Part shown: positions 1 through 5,191 of the stretch, in pieces
Numbering within the stretch: position 1 is the stretch's first letter
Layout of the letters: every line of letters begins with the position of its first letter
Source of the DNA: Anaerolineales bacterium
GTDB lineage: Bacteria > Chloroflexota > Anaerolineae > Anaerolineales > DRMV01
DNA: 5,191 nucleotides
Direction: 5' to 3'
Assembly (NCBI GenBank): GCA_015494815.1
Contig: WGAK01000114.1
Coordinates: 1-5,191, forward strand
Made by a program: the position numbers and the translations under genes
Notes under the pieces: generated by a model
Told to the model about the DNA's origin: nothing
Seen by the model: the letters and a program-made list of their open reading frames with translations, nothing else
Database searches by the model: none

Positions 1-1097
1 GCCCCACCCCCTTCGGCGCTCCGCCGCCCATCCCGGCCCGCCAATATGACTTTCGCCAGGGCCCCATGCTGGTGTACTGGGAAGTGACCACCGCCTGCGA
101 TTTGGCCTGCCAGCACTGCCGGGCCAATGCCCAGCCCTGGCGACATCCGCAAGAGTTGCGCACCGAAGAGGGGTATCGGCTGCTGGAGCAACTTGCCGAG
201 TTCGACCCCAAGCCGCACATCGTGTTCACCGGCGGCGACCCGCTCAAACACCCCGACCTGTTCCCGTGGCTGCGCCGCGCGGTGGCGATGGGCTTTTTGG
301 TGGCCGTCACGCCCGCGGGCACGCCGTTGCTCACCCGCGAGGTCATCCGGCGCTTCAAAGACGAAGGCGTGTGGATGCTCTCGTTGAGCCTGGACGGTTC
401 CACAGCCGAGCGCCACGACGCGGTGCGCATGGTGCCGGGCAGTTTCGAGCGCACGGTGAACGCCATCCGCTGGGCGCTGGAGGTGGGCCTGCCCGTGCAG
501 GTGAACAGCCTGGTCGCGGCCGCGACCTACGACGACATCCCGGCCATCGGCCACCTGCTGGCCGAGTTGGGCGTACAGCGCTGGAGCGTGTTCTTCCTGG
601 TGCCCGTAGGCCGGGGCAAGATTCTGGGCGCCGTCACCGCGGAGCAGACCGAGCACCTGCTGGAATGGCTCTACGACTTCAGCAAGACCGCACCCTTTGC
701 CATCAAGACCACCGAAGCCCACCACTATCGCCGGGTGGCCCTGCAAAAAGCCACGGCCGAAGGCAACCAGCGCCGCCTGCAGGCCCTGCGCCGGGGGTTT
801 GGCATTCGCGACGGCTCGGGCATTCTCTTCATTTCCCACATCGGCGAAATCACGCCCGCGGGCTTCTTGCCCATCGTTACCGGCAATGTGCGCACCGACC
901 ACGTGGTGCAGGTCTATCGGGAGCATCCCCTCTTCGTGGCCTTGCGCAACCCCGACGGCTATCAGGGCAAGTGCGGTGTGTGCGAGTATCGCAAGGTGTG
1001 TGGCGGCTCGCGCGCCCAGGCCTACGCGTACACGGGCGACCCGCTGGGCTCGGACCCCACCTGCGTGTACATTCCCGAGAAAGCGCGCGTGGCCTGA
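1..1097 (+). CDS. Radical SAM/SPASM protein of the heme-associated AhbD/NirJ-like group, 5' partial
   Basis: This is a radical SAM enzyme, which cleaves S-adenosylmethionine with a [4Fe-4S] cluster to start radical chemistry in the cytoplasm. Numbering from the ATG at 66, the cluster motif CX3CX2C is C11, C15 and C18, followed by the SAM-binding GGDP at 56-59 (GGEP in many relatives). The C-terminus carries C303, C306, C312 and C333, a CX2CX5CX20C arrangement expected to bind an auxiliary Fe-S cluster (SPASM/twitch type). The reading frame is open from base 3 to 66 and encodes a tail ending YDFRQGP just before MLVYWEVT. Relatives normally have a similar 'DF..AP' lead-in, so I infer that the true start is left of the window and the ATG at 66 is internal. 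The TGA lies 30 bases before hemA, so the two are probably co-transcribed. The sequence resembles the family I recall as TIGR04053, related to AhbD, NirJ and PqqE. The substrate is unknown; a porphyrin is plausible from context, and peptide modification is the alternative. It is not HemN, which has CX3CX2CXC. Confidence 0.88.
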   Translation, partial: PTPFGAPPPIPARQYDFRQGPMLVYWEVTTACDLACQHCRANAQPWRHPQELRTEEGYRLLEQLAEFDPKPHIVFTGGDPLKHPDLFPWLRRAVAMGFLVAVTPAGTPLLTREVIRRFKDEGVWMLSLSLDGSTAERHDAVRMVPGSFERTVNAIRWALEVGLPVQVNSLVAAATYDDIPAIGHLLAELGVQRWSVFFLVPVGRGKILGAVTAEQTEHLLEWLYDFSKTAPFAIKTTEAHHYRRVALQKATAEGNQRRLQALRRGFGIRDGSGILFISHIGEITPAGFLPIVTGNVRTDHVVQVYREHPLFVALRNPDGYQGKCGVCEYRKVCGGSRAQAYAYTGDPLGSDPTCVYIPEKARVA

Positions 1098-1116
1098 ACG
1101 GCCCGCCCCCTGCCGC

Positions 1117-1122
1117 GAGGGA
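1117..1122 (+). promoter_or_regulatory. Ribosome binding site of hemA
   Basis: GAGGGA lies five bases before the ATG at 1128. It is a moderate Shine-Dalgarno match and supports that start. The 30-base gap around it holds no recognisable promoter or terminator, which fits co-transcription with the upstream radical SAM gene. Confidence 0.7.
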
Positions 1123-1127
1123 CGACC

Positions 1128-2408
1128 ATGTACATCTGGCTCATCGGCTTGAACCATCGCACCGCACCGGTGGAATTGCGCGAGCGCCTGGCCTGGCCGG
1201 CCGAGGCGTTGCGGGACTGGCTGGCCGCGCTGGCCAACCTGCTGCCCGAACGGGCCATCCTGTCTACCTGCAACCGCTTCGAGTTGTACGCGGCCAGTTC
1301 CGACCCCCATCTGGCCAGTCAGGCCTTTCGGCGACTGCTGCGGGCCGCGCCCGAGGTCGCCTGGGACGCGGTGGAGCCCGCGCTGTACCGCCGCATCGGC
1401 CTGGACGCGGCCCGGCATCTCTTCCGCGTGGCCGCGGGGCTCGATTCCATGATTTTGGGGGAACCGGAAATCTTGGGCCAGGTGGCCGACGCGTACGACC
1501 TGGCGCGGGCCGCGGGTGCGGTGGGGCCTTATCTGGCGCACCTCTTTCAGGAGGCCCTGCGGGTGGGCAAGCAGGCCCGCGAACGCACGGCCATCGGCCG
1601 CGCGCCCGCGTCGGTGGGCTCCGCGGCCGTGCACCTGCTGCGCCAGGAGGTGCCCGACCTGGCCCAACGCCGCGCCCTGGTGGTGGGGGCCGGCGCGATG
1701 GCCCGCACCGCGGCCCGCTATCTGCGCGATGTGCGCCCGGCCGCGCTGGCCGTGGTCAACCGCACCCCCGCGCGCGGCGAGGCCCTGGCCCGCGAGGTGC
1801 AGGCGCGCGTCTTCCTGTGGGACGACCTGGTGCCGGCCCTGGCCTGGGCCGATGTGGCCGTGGTGGCCGTAGCCGCGCCGCAGCCGGTCATCACGGCCGC
1901 GCACCTGCAAGCCGCTCAGCGCCAGCGCCCAGGGCCGCGCGTGCTGGTGGACATCGGCGTACCGCGCAACATCGCCGCAGAGGTCGCGGCGCTGCCCCAG
2001 GTGCGGCTGTACGACATTGACGCGCTGCAGGGCCTGGTGGACGAGGGTTTGGCCCGCCGCCAGCGGGCCGTCCCCCAGGTGGAGGGGCTGGTGCATCAGG
2101 CCGTCCAGGAGTTCAACGCCTGGCTGCAAAGTCGCCAGGTCGCGCCCACCCTGGCCGCCCTGCGCGAGCAGGCCGAACGGGTGCGGCAGCAGGTCATCCG
2201 CCGCACCCTGCGCCGCTACCCCGACGCGCGGGTGGACCCCGCGGTAGTGGACGAGGTCACCCGCATCTTAGTGGAAAAGTGGCTGCAAATCCCGGCCCGC
2301 AATCTGCACCGCCTGGCGCGCGAAGGTCGGGCCGACCCTTACGACGCGGTGCTGCGGCGTCTGTTCGAACTCCCCACCGACCGACCACCGTCGCCCTCGT
2401 CGGGCTAA
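1128..2408 (+). CDS. hemA: Glutamyl-tRNA reductase (HemA)
   Basis: This cytoplasmic enzyme catalyses the NADPH-dependent reduction of glutamyl-tRNA(Glu) to glutamate-1-semialdehyde, the first committed step of C5-pathway tetrapyrrole synthesis. The 426 residues match the family length (about 418 in E. coli). The N-terminal catalytic domain opens with GLNHRTAPVELRERL (7-21). The active-site block LSTCNRFELY (45-54) places the thioester-forming cysteine at C48, and H97 in the RHLFRVAAGLDSM block corresponds to the conserved catalytic-domain histidine. The signature continues as ILGEPEILGQV (109-119). A Rossmann NADPH domain begins at ALVVGAGAMA (183-192), with VNRT after the second strand; the usual GAGxMG has alanine as its last residue here. 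The helical C-terminal part (about 320-415) is the dimerisation domain, followed by a short Pro/Ser-rich tail. hemL follows after 22 bases; the two enzymes are known in other organisms to interact and hand over the unstable semialdehyde. HemA is commonly controlled by heme feedback, but nothing in this sequence shows how it is regulated. Confidence 0.97.
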   Translation: MYIWLIGLNHRTAPVELRERLAWPAEALRDWLAALANLLPERAILSTCNRFELYAASSDPHLASQAFRRLLRAAPEVAWDAVEPALYRRIGLDAARHLFRVAAGLDSMILGEPEILGQVADAYDLARAAGAVGPYLAHLFQEALRVGKQARERTAIGRAPASVGSAAVHLLRQEVPDLAQRRALVVGAGAMARTAARYLRDVRPAALAVVNRTPARGEALAREVQARVFLWDDLVPALAWADVAVVAVAAPQPVITAAHLQAAQRQRPGPRVLVDIGVPRNIAAEVAALPQVRLYDIDALQGLVDEGLARRQRAVPQVEGLVHQAVQEFNAWLQSRQVAPTLAALREQAERVRQQVIRRTLRRYPDARVDPAVVDEVTRILVEKWLQIPARNLHRLAREGRADPYDAVLRRLFELPTDRPPSPSSG

Positions 2409-2419
2409 CCCACCATCCC

Positions 2420-2425
2420 GGAGGT
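2420..2425 (+). promoter_or_regulatory. Ribosome binding site of hemL
   Basis: GGAGGT, a near-perfect Shine-Dalgarno sequence, stands five bases before the ATG at 2431. It is the strongest match together with that of hemH and fixes the hemL start. It sits 11 bases after the hemA stop, close enough for ribosomes finishing hemA to reinitiate. Confidence 0.85.
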
Positions 2426-2430
2426 ATCCC

Positions 2431-3750
2431 ATGTTCCAGGCACCCCAATCGCAAGCCCTCTACCGGCAGGCCCAACGGCTCATCCCCGGCGGCGTAAATT
2501 CGCCCGTGCGGGCCTTTCGGGCCGTTGGCGGCACGCCCCTGTTCATCGCCCGCGGGCAAGGCCCCTACCTGTGGGACGAGGACGGCCATCGTTTCGTGGA
2601 CTATGTGCTGTCGTGGGGCCCTCTCATCGCGGGCCACGCGCACCCCAAGGTGGTGGAAGCCATCACCCGCACGGCCCGGCAAGGCACCTCCTTCGGCGCG
2701 CCCACCCGGCTGGAAATCGCGCTGGCCGAGCGGGTGGTTGAGATGGTGCCTGGCGTGGAGATGGTGCGCTTCGTCAACTCGGGCACCGAGGCCACCATGA
2801 GCGCGCTACGCCTAGCGCGCGCGGCCACCGGCCGGACGAAAATCGTCAAGTTCGCGGGCAATTACCACGGCCACGGCGACGCGCTGCTGGTGCGCGCCGG
2901 CTCGGGCGTGGCGACCCTGGGCCTGCCCGACTCGCCGGGCGTGACGCCGGGCACCGCACAAGACACTTTCGTGGCCGACTACAACGACCTGGCTTCGGTG
3001 CAGGCCCTGTTCGAGCGCTATCCCGACGACATCGCCGCGGTCATCGTGGAACCTGTGGCGGGTAACATGGGCGTGGTGCCGCCTCAGCCCGGCTTTCTGC
3101 AAGGGCTGCGCGACCTCACCCGCAAGTACGGCGCGCTGCTCATCTTCGACGAGGTGATGACCGGCTTTCGGGTGCACTTAGGCGGCGCGCAGGCCCTCTA
3201 CGGCGTCGAGCCCGACCTGACCACCTTGGGCAAAGTCATCGGCGGCGGGCTGCCCGTGGGCGCCTACGGCGGCAAGCGCGCGCTCATGGAGCAGGTCGCG
3301 CCGGTGGGGGCCATGTACCAGGCCGGGACACTGTCGGGCAACCCCCTGGCCATGGCCGCGGGGCTGGCGACCTTGGACATCATCCGCGAGCCCGGCGTGT
3401 GGGACGACCTGACCGCGCGCACCCAACGCCTGGTGGCGGGCCTGCGCGATGCCGCGGCCGCGGCCGGCATCCCCGTGCAGGCCACCGCGGTGGGCACCAT
3501 GTTCGGCCTGTTCTTCCACCCCGGCCCGGCCCCCACCAACTGGGACGAGGTGCGCCAGGCCGACACCGCGCGTTACGCGCGCTGGTTCTGGGCCATGATA
3601 GCGCGTGGGGTGTACTTCGCGCCCTCGCAGTTCGAGGCCGGGTTCCTCTCCACCGCGCACGACGACGCGGTCATCCAGGCGACCTTGGACGCGGCATATG
3701 AGGCGCTGCGCGCGCTGGCCGCCGCCCCGGCGGGGGCCAGCCAGGCCTGA
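2431..3750 (+). CDS. hemL: Glutamate-1-semialdehyde 2,1-aminomutase (HemL)
   Basis: This PLP-dependent cytoplasmic enzyme (class III aminotransferase fold) converts glutamate-1-semialdehyde to 5-aminolevulinate, completing the C5 entry into tetrapyrroles. The 439 residues are slightly longer than usual (about 426-433) because of an Ala-rich C-terminal tail. Visible family blocks are RLIPGGVNSPVRAF (16-29), NSGTEATMSALRLAR (116-130), NYHGHGD (144-150), IVEPVAGNMGVV (205-216) and FDEVMTGFR (239-247), whose D240 should contact the PLP ring nitrogen. TTLGKVIGGGLPVGAYGG (264-281) contains the Schiff-base lysine K268. The C-terminal GVYFAPSQFEAGFLSTAHDD block is also typical, and the combination separates it from ornithine or acetylornithine aminotransferases. 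It lies between hemA and hemE with gaps of 22 and 18 bases. Its codons for L126 and L128 are the only in-frame CTA codons I found in the window, and both fall inside a perfect inverted repeat (2801-2820). All expected catalytic residues are present. Confidence 0.97.
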   Translation: MFQAPQSQALYRQAQRLIPGGVNSPVRAFRAVGGTPLFIARGQGPYLWDEDGHRFVDYVLSWGPLIAGHAHPKVVEAITRTARQGTSFGAPTRLEIALAERVVEMVPGVEMVRFVNSGTEATMSALRLARAATGRTKIVKFAGNYHGHGDALLVRAGSGVATLGLPDSPGVTPGTAQDTFVADYNDLASVQALFERYPDDIAAVIVEPVAGNMGVVPPQPGFLQGLRDLTRKYGALLIFDEVMTGFRVHLGGAQALYGVEPDLTTLGKVIGGGLPVGAYGGKRALMEQVAPVGAMYQAGTLSGNPLAMAAGLATLDIIREPGVWDDLTARTQRLVAGLRDAAAAAGIPVQATAVGTMFGLFFHPGPAPTNWDEVRQADTARYARWFWAMIARGVYFAPSQFEAGFLSTAHDDAVIQATLDAAYEALRALAAAPAGASQA

Positions 3751-3758
3751 ACATCCAC

Positions 3759-3762
3759 GGAG
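3759..3762 (+). promoter_or_regulatory. Ribosome binding site deciding the hemE start
   Basis: GGAG ends directly before a TTG at 3763 and six bases before the ATG at 3769. The TTG has no spacer from the Shine-Dalgarno, so it cannot be read from it, whereas the ATG has a normal distance. The protein therefore begins MTRFLDACYRR, two residues shorter than the longest open frame. Confidence 0.8.
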
Positions 3763-3768
3763 TTGCTC

Positions 3769-4794
3769 ATGACGCGCTTTCTCGATGCCTGTTATCGCCG
3801 GCCCACCGACGCCACGCCCGTGTGGTTCATGCGGCAGGCCGGGCGCTATCAACCCGAATACCGCGCCCTGCGCGCCCGCTACGACCTGCTGACCTTGCTG
3901 CGCACGCCCGAGTTGGCCGTGCAGGTCACGCGGTTGCCCAAAGCCTTAGGGGTGGACGCGCTCATCCTGTTCGCGGACATCCTGCTGCCCCTGGAGCCCC
4001 TGGGCCTGGGGCTGCACTTCGTGCCGGGCGAAGGGCCTGTGCTCGAGCATCCCCTGCGCACGGTGGACACCATCCTCGGGCTGCGGCCCTTCCCGGTCGA
4101 AGAGGCGTTGGGCTTCGTGCTGGAGACGGTGCGGGGCGTGCGCGCGGTCGAAAGCGACCTGCCCCTCATCGGCTTCGCGGGCGCGCCGTTCACCCTGGCC
4201 TCGTATGCCATCGAGGGCGGCGGCTCGCGTCACTATACGCATACCAAGCGGCTGCTGTACACCCACCCCCACGCCTGGGACCACCTGATGCAGGTGCTCA
4301 CCGACATCACCGCGGCCTATTTGCGCGCCCAGGTGCGCGCCGGAGCCCAGGCCGTGCAGGTGTTCGACAGTTGGGTCGGCGCGCTCAGCCCGCGCACTTA
4401 CCGCCGCGCGGTGTTGCCCCACCTGCAACGGCTGTTCGCCCGCCTGGCCGACCTGGGCGTCCCGCGCATCTACTTCAGCACGGGCACCGCGGGCCTGCTG
4501 CCCGACCTGCAAGCCCTGGACGCGGAGGTCATCGGCGTAGACTGGCGCGTGGACCTGGGCCGGGCCTGGGACCTGGTGGGCGGGGCCGAGCGGGTCGCCA
4601 TCCAGGGCAATCTCGACCCCCTGGCCCTGTTCGCGCCGCCGGAAGTGCTGGCCGCGGAGGTGCGTGCGGTGCTGGACCAGGCCGCGGGCCGGCCCGGCCA
4701 CATCTTCAACCTGGGCCACGGCATCCTGCCCGCCACCGACCCCGACCAGGTGCGTCGGGTGGTGGACTGGGTGCACGCGGCCACGGCATCCTGA
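3769..4794 (+). CDS. hemE: Uroporphyrinogen III decarboxylase (HemE)
   Basis: This cofactor-free cytoplasmic enzyme removes carbon dioxide from the four acetate side chains of uroporphyrinogen III to give coproporphyrinogen III. It is the branch from siroheme and corrinoids toward heme. The 341 residues match the usual single TIM-barrel domain of about 340-360. The first family signature is PVWFMRQAGRYQPEYR (17-32), with substrate-binding R22 and R26; Q28 stands where Leu or Met is more usual. D70 in LFADILLPLEPLG is the key catalytic aspartate that holds the pyrrole nitrogens. The second signature is GFAGAPFTLASYAIEGG (135-151) with Y146. FDSWVGALSP and the final FNLGHGILPATDP block with H317 complete the active site. 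The start at 3769 is chosen from the Shine-Dalgarno at 3759-3762. It lies 18 bases after hemL and 49 before hemH; hemE followed by hemH recalls the hemEHY operon of Bacillus. No defect is seen. Confidence 0.97.
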   Translation: MTRFLDACYRRPTDATPVWFMRQAGRYQPEYRALRARYDLLTLLRTPELAVQVTRLPKALGVDALILFADILLPLEPLGLGLHFVPGEGPVLEHPLRTVDTILGLRPFPVEEALGFVLETVRGVRAVESDLPLIGFAGAPFTLASYAIEGGGSRHYTHTKRLLYTHPHAWDHLMQVLTDITAAYLRAQVRAGAQAVQVFDSWVGALSPRTYRRAVLPHLQRLFARLADLGVPRIYFSTGTAGLLPDLQALDAEVIGVDWRVDLGRAWDLVGGAERVAIQGNLDPLALFAPPEVLAAEVRAVLDQAAGRPGHIFNLGHGILPATDPDQVRRVVDWVHAATAS

Positions 4795-4833
4795 TCGCGA
4801 CCCGCGCCCGCAACGCGGCCCCCCCTTTCCCAC

Positions 4834-4838
4834 GGAGG
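4834..4838 (+). promoter_or_regulatory. Ribosome binding site of hemH
   Basis: GGAGG stands five bases before the ATG at 4844 and fixes the start of the truncated last gene. The 49-base gap in which it lies is the longest non-coding stretch here. It contains only a weak five-base-pair GC inverted repeat (4802-4806 with 4814-4818) and no promoter that I can recognise. Confidence 0.85.
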
Positions 4839-4843
4839 ACATC

Positions 4844-5191
4844 ATGCCCGACCTGGCCGTTTTTCTGCTGTCGTTCGGCACGCCCGACGACCCCGAAGAC
4901 ACCGAGGCCATCGCCCGCTTCCTGCACAACATCCGGGGCGGACGCCCCACCCCGTCCGAACTGGTGCGCGAGGTGCAAATGCGCTACCGGCGCATCGGCG
5001 GCTCGCCCCTGAACCAGCGCGTGGCCGCCATTGCCCAGGCCTTGCAGGCCCGCCTGCAAAGCCACTCGCCCGACATCCGGGTTTTCGTGGGCAACCAGTA
5101 TTGGGAGCCCTACATCCGGGATGTGGCCCGCGAGATGCACGCCACCGGCTATCGCCGGTGGGTGGCCCTGCCCCTGGCGCCGCAATACTCC
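4844..5191 (+). CDS. hemH: Ferrochelatase (HemH), N-terminal part, cut by the right edge
   Basis: Ferrochelatase inserts ferrous iron into protoporphyrin IX or, in the coproporphyrin-dependent version, into coproporphyrin III. The open frame from the ATG gives 116 residues with no stop before the window ends, about one third of the family's usual 310-350. Recognisable blocks are AVFLLSFGTPDDPED (5-19), FLHNIRGGRPTP (26-37), the RYRRIGGSPLNQ motif (47-58), VGNQYWEPYI (82-91) and LPLAPQYS (109-116) at the edge. This order matches the N-terminal half of ferrochelatase. Q114 in PQYS agrees with the form found in E. coli and human enzymes, whereas Bacillus subtilis has histidine at this place. The iron-binding His and Glu lie beyond the window and cannot be checked, so whether the enzyme is a protoporphyrin or coproporphyrin ferrochelatase stays open. 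It follows hemE by 49 bases with its own strong Shine-Dalgarno. Confidence 0.93.
   Translation, partial: MPDLAVFLLSFGTPDDPEDTEAIARFLHNIRGGRPTPSELVREVQMRYRRIGGSPLNQRVAAIAQALQARLQSHSPDIRVFVGNQYWEPYIRDVAREMHATGYRRWVALPLAPQYS

Larger units (their letters stand above)
1..5191 (+). other. Heme biosynthesis operon: radical SAM - hemA - hemL - hemE - hemH
   Basis: Five genes on one strand are separated by 30, 22, 18 and 49 bases. Each downstream gene has its own Shine-Dalgarno, and no rho-independent terminator is visible in any gap. A single transcript is therefore likely, with the promoter left of the window. Genes for porphobilinogen synthase, hydroxymethylbilane synthase and uroporphyrinogen III synthase are absent from between hemL and hemE and must lie elsewhere. 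Both ends of the cluster run out of the window. Confidence 0.8.

Noticed and set aside
46..87. ATG at 46 as a gene start
   Set aside because: It is in a different frame from the radical SAM gene and meets a TGA after 13 codons.
66..1097. Identification of the radical SAM protein as HemN (oxygen-independent coproporphyrinogen III dehydrogenase)
   Set aside because: HemN has a CX3CX2CXC motif and a different N-terminus. Here the third cysteine is followed by Arg-Ala, and the C-terminus has a SPASM-type cysteine set that HemN lacks.
1095..1130. Possible readthrough fusion: the radical SAM gene and hemA are in the same frame separated by one TGA, and so are hemL and hemE (TGA at 3748-3750)
   Set aside because: Each downstream gene has its own Shine-Dalgarno and a normal family N-terminus. 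A shared frame is expected one time in three, and nothing suggests TGA recoding.
266..2020. A 584-codon open frame overlapping the radical SAM gene and hemA on the + strand
   Set aside because: Its product is a low-complexity run of Arg, Gly, Ala and Pro, as expected from reading a high-GC gene in the wrong frame. It covers two well-recognised genes and has no domain of its own.
3448..3471. GC-rich palindromic stretch in hemL with 7-bp arms GATGCCG/CGGCATC
   Set aside because: It is explained by five consecutive alanine codons alternating GCC and GCG, which are self-complementary.
3178..3852. A 224-codon antisense frame over the end of hemL and start of hemE
   Set aside because: Same reason: compositional shadow, no recognisable domain, and it spans an operon junction.
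4802..4818. Inverted repeat CCGCG/CGCGG between hemE and hemH as a terminator
   Set aside because: The stem is only five base pairs with a seven-base loop and is followed by a C-run and three T, not a T-tract. In this GC-rich DNA it is expected by chance.
3946..4950. A 334-codon antisense frame over hemE and the start of hemH
   Set aside because: Long stop-free antisense frames are common opposite GC-rich genes. The product is rich in Gly, Arg, His and Gln without any motif, and hemE is certain on the other strand.
5142..5161. Perfect 8-bp inverted repeat CCACCGGC/GCCGGTGG with a four-base loop inside hemH
   Set aside because: It consists of ordinary codons for this gene, and one such repeat in a GC-rich 5 kb is about what chance gives.

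Overview
The window is an ordinary-looking but informative stretch of a tetrapyrrole (heme) biosynthesis operon from a high-GC bacterium (about 70% GC by eye, with strongly G/C-ending codons). All genes are on the + strand and tightly packed, with gaps of 30, 22, 18 and 49 bases. The C5 route to 5-aminolevulinate (glutamyl-tRNA reductase plus glutamate-1-semialdehyde aminotransferase) rules out an ALA-synthase organism such as an alphaproteobacterium. The style of the radical SAM/SPASM protein, the wording of HemE and the GC-rich sequence suggest Chloroflexota (Anaerolineae or a thermophilic relative). This is a tentative assignment from memory of family sequences, not from a search.

Layout: (1) positions 1-1097, a radical SAM protein with a C-terminal SPASM-type cluster domain, cut by the left edge; the ATG at 66 is probably internal. 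(2) 1128-2408, hemA. (3) 2431-3750, hemL. (4) 3769-4794, hemE; the ATG at 3769 is preferred over a TTG at 3763 because of the Shine-Dalgarno position. (5) 4844 to the right edge, the first 116 codons of hemH (ferrochelatase), cut by the window. No gap longer than 49 bases lacks a gene. I see no tRNA, rRNA, mobile element, CRISPR array, terminator or convincing promoter.

How the genes work together: HemA reduces glutamyl-tRNA(Glu) to glutamate-1-semialdehyde and HemL transaminates it to 5-aminolevulinate. The next three steps (HemB, HemC, HemD) are not in the window. HemE then makes coproporphyrinogen III from uroporphyrinogen III, and HemH inserts iron into a porphyrin. The radical SAM protein has the CX3CX2C cluster motif and a C-terminal CX2CX5CX20C cysteine set, which resembles the heme-related AhbD/NirJ group. 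Its place at the head of a heme operon makes a porphyrin-modifying or heme-finishing role plausible but unproven. That is the most interesting point in the window; the rest is conserved housekeeping metabolism.
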